From Gammaproteobacteria bacterium (GTDB lineage Bacteria > Pseudomonadota > Gammaproteobacteria > Pseudomonadales > UBA3067), in contig NVVB01000075.1 of NCBI GenBank assembly GCA_002402085.1, positions 14,932-20,932 of the forward strand: 6,001 bases of DNA, given 5' to 3'. This document shows positions 5,266-6,001 of the stretch, one piece after another. Each line of letters begins with the position of its first letter. Within the stretch, counting starts at the first letter, position 1. The notes beneath the pieces are model-generated. The model was not told where the DNA came from, made no database searches, and was given only the letters and a program-made list of their open reading frames with translations. The position numbers and the translations under genes were made by a program.

Positions 5266-5763
5266 TTAATTCATAGTCGGTTTAGGAGGGACTTTAGCTG
5301 GAGTTTCTGAGGAAGGTGGGTCGCTAGGGCCTTCCTCCTGCGAATCAAAGTCGTCTGCCTCGAGTCCTGACATAGAAAACTCGTCGTTAAGTGGTGCTAA
5401 ATCGATATCATCACTTAAGGCGTCGATTTCTTCGGGAATCATCGGAGGAGGGGGTTTCGATTTCGCTTTTTTCTTTCTGGAAGGCATTCTTGGCAATAAT
5501 TTATAACCTTTAATGCTTTCGCCATGAAAGGTGGTCATTGCTTCAAGTTCTAAGGCCTGGGTTTCTTCTTTAGAGACCCCATCAGCCCACTCCTCAACCA
5601 AGAAGTTACCTTGCCCCATTTCGCGTATCTCTTCATACAAAGGGTAATCAAACCCCTGTTCCGCAGCTTCTATTAGATGCGCCCACTTGCTTTCCGCGGT
5701 AGACGCAGTCGTCCCTACGTAGACCTTTTTAGTCGTTAAATTAGTTACCGTATATACCAGCAA
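5266..5763 (-). CDS. GIY-YIG-like domain protein with a basic/acidic/proline-rich disordered tail
   Basis: The product has 165 residues and begins at a TTG codon (5763-5761). TTG is the only usual start before an upstream in-frame stop, and GGAGG lies 6 nt before it. Residues 1-90 resemble GIY-YIG nuclease domains (as in I-TevI): VYTVTNL (3-9) for the GIY strand, VYVG (14-17) for YIG, K-W-x-H (26-29) for R-W-x-x-H, G-x-G-NF (50-54), an ALELE helix (70-74) and KGYKL (85-89). The usual catalytic Arg appears as Lys26 and the late Asn as Lys, so nuclease activity is doubtful. Then come a basic run (RKKKAKSK, 96-103), four prolines (104-107) and an Asp/Glu/Ser/Pro-rich tail to the end, probably unfolded and possibly a protein- or DNA-contact segment. 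It is convergent with the heat-shock gene and seems to be transcribed alone. The biological role is unknown. Confidence 0.72.
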   Translation of the reverse strand: MLVYTVTNLTTKKVYVGTTASTAESKWAHLIEAAEQGFDYPLYEEIREMGQGNFLVEEWADGVSKEETQALELEAMTTFHGESIKGYKLLPRMPSRKKKAKSKPPPPMIPEEIDALSDDIDLAPLNDEFSMSGLEADDFDSQEEGPSDPPSSETPAKVPPKPTMN

Positions 5764-5769
5764 TGTTGG

Positions 5770-5774
5770 CCTCC
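5770..5774 (-). promoter_or_regulatory. Ribosome binding site GGAGG for the TTG-started GIY-YIG-like gene
   Basis: On the minus strand GGAGG lies 6 nt before TTG 5763-5761. This strong site at ideal distance is the reason for accepting the rare TTG start. An in-frame TAA at 5781-5779 excludes a longer protein. Confidence 0.75.
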
Positions 5775-5975
5775 ACGTTAGTTAGTGAGTGCAGCAAGTG
5801 GGAGAAATTTACCCCCCGCTCTCTCGATGCGCTCAGCCCTATTCAAGCACCCTGAGCATGGTTTTCTGAGGGCTTTGGGTAATTCTGAGTGTTGACCGAA
5901 TTCATTCCTTTAGCGTCATGCAGGGTTGGTTTAATAAAGAATTGTAGACGAGTAATTTGAGAAAGCAGGGTGAAT

Positions 5976-6001
5976 ATGAGTGGGTTATTTGACGTTTTTA
6001 T
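5976..6001 (+). CDS. Probable start of a new plus-strand gene, cut by the window edge
   Basis: ATG at 5976 is preceded by AGGG (5967-5970) at 5 nt and opens a frame reading MSGLFDVF up to the edge. An in-frame GTG at 5970 is a less likely start. Only eight full codons are visible, so no family can be named. The 212 nt before it (5764-5975) contain no other gene that I can support, only a 6-bp GCTCAG/CTGAGC repeat (5831-5836 with 5852-5857) and a lone TTGACC at 5892 without a good -10. Confidence 0.45.

Noticed and set aside
5254..5274. Direct repeat TTAATTCAT x2 at the end of the GIY-YIG-like gene as an attachment site
   Set aside because: Nine AT-rich bases repeated 12 nt apart with no integrase or element nearby; it only gives the minus-strand gene successive stop codons.

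Overview
The window reads as chromosomal DNA of a free-living Gram-negative bacterium, most likely a gammaproteobacterium with a large repertoire for degrading lipids, steroids or other hydrophobic compounds. This placement is inference from the gene families, the Shine-Dalgarno spacing, a UUCG-loop terminator and a moderate GC content judged by eye. There is no rRNA, tRNA, CRISPR array or mobile element to anchor the taxonomy.

Left part (1-2081): a plus-strand run of three genes. It holds the 3' end of an adenylate-forming acyl-CoA synthetase, a small DUF35 (OB-fold/zinc-ribbon type) protein, and a thiolase-superfamily (SCP2/lipid-transfer type) protein. DUF35 plus thiolase-like pairs are known as two-subunit enzymes that make or break C-C bonds on CoA thioesters: thiolases, acyltransferases and the steroid side-chain aldolase Ltp2-ChsH2. 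Here both partners look modified. The thiolase-like protein has Ser where the nucleophilic Cys is expected but keeps both catalytic-type His motifs. The DUF35 protein has lost three of its four expected zinc-ligand cysteines.

Middle (2082-4194): a 517-bp AT-rich gap begins with a cluster of inverted repeats (2099-2203) and later holds a perfect 16-bp palindrome (2436-2451), probably a repressor operator. A complete second acyl-CoA synthetase follows (2599-4170), closed by a textbook intrinsic terminator (4173-4194). Its C-terminal domain is roughly 60% identical to the truncated synthetase at the left edge, so two paralogous synthetases flank the DUF35/thiolase pair. A plausible reading is a catabolic module: the synthetases load a carboxylic acid onto CoA and the DUF35/thiolase-like complex cleaves or condenses the product.

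Right part (4195-6001): unrelated genes. A plus-strand small heat-shock protein carries an unusual N-terminal extension made of degenerate helical-looking repeats, and its leader contains two tandem hairpins. Convergent to it lies a minus-strand, TTG-initiated gene for a GIY-YIG-like protein with a charged, proline-rich, probably disordered tail. A probable new plus-strand gene starts 26 bases before the right edge.
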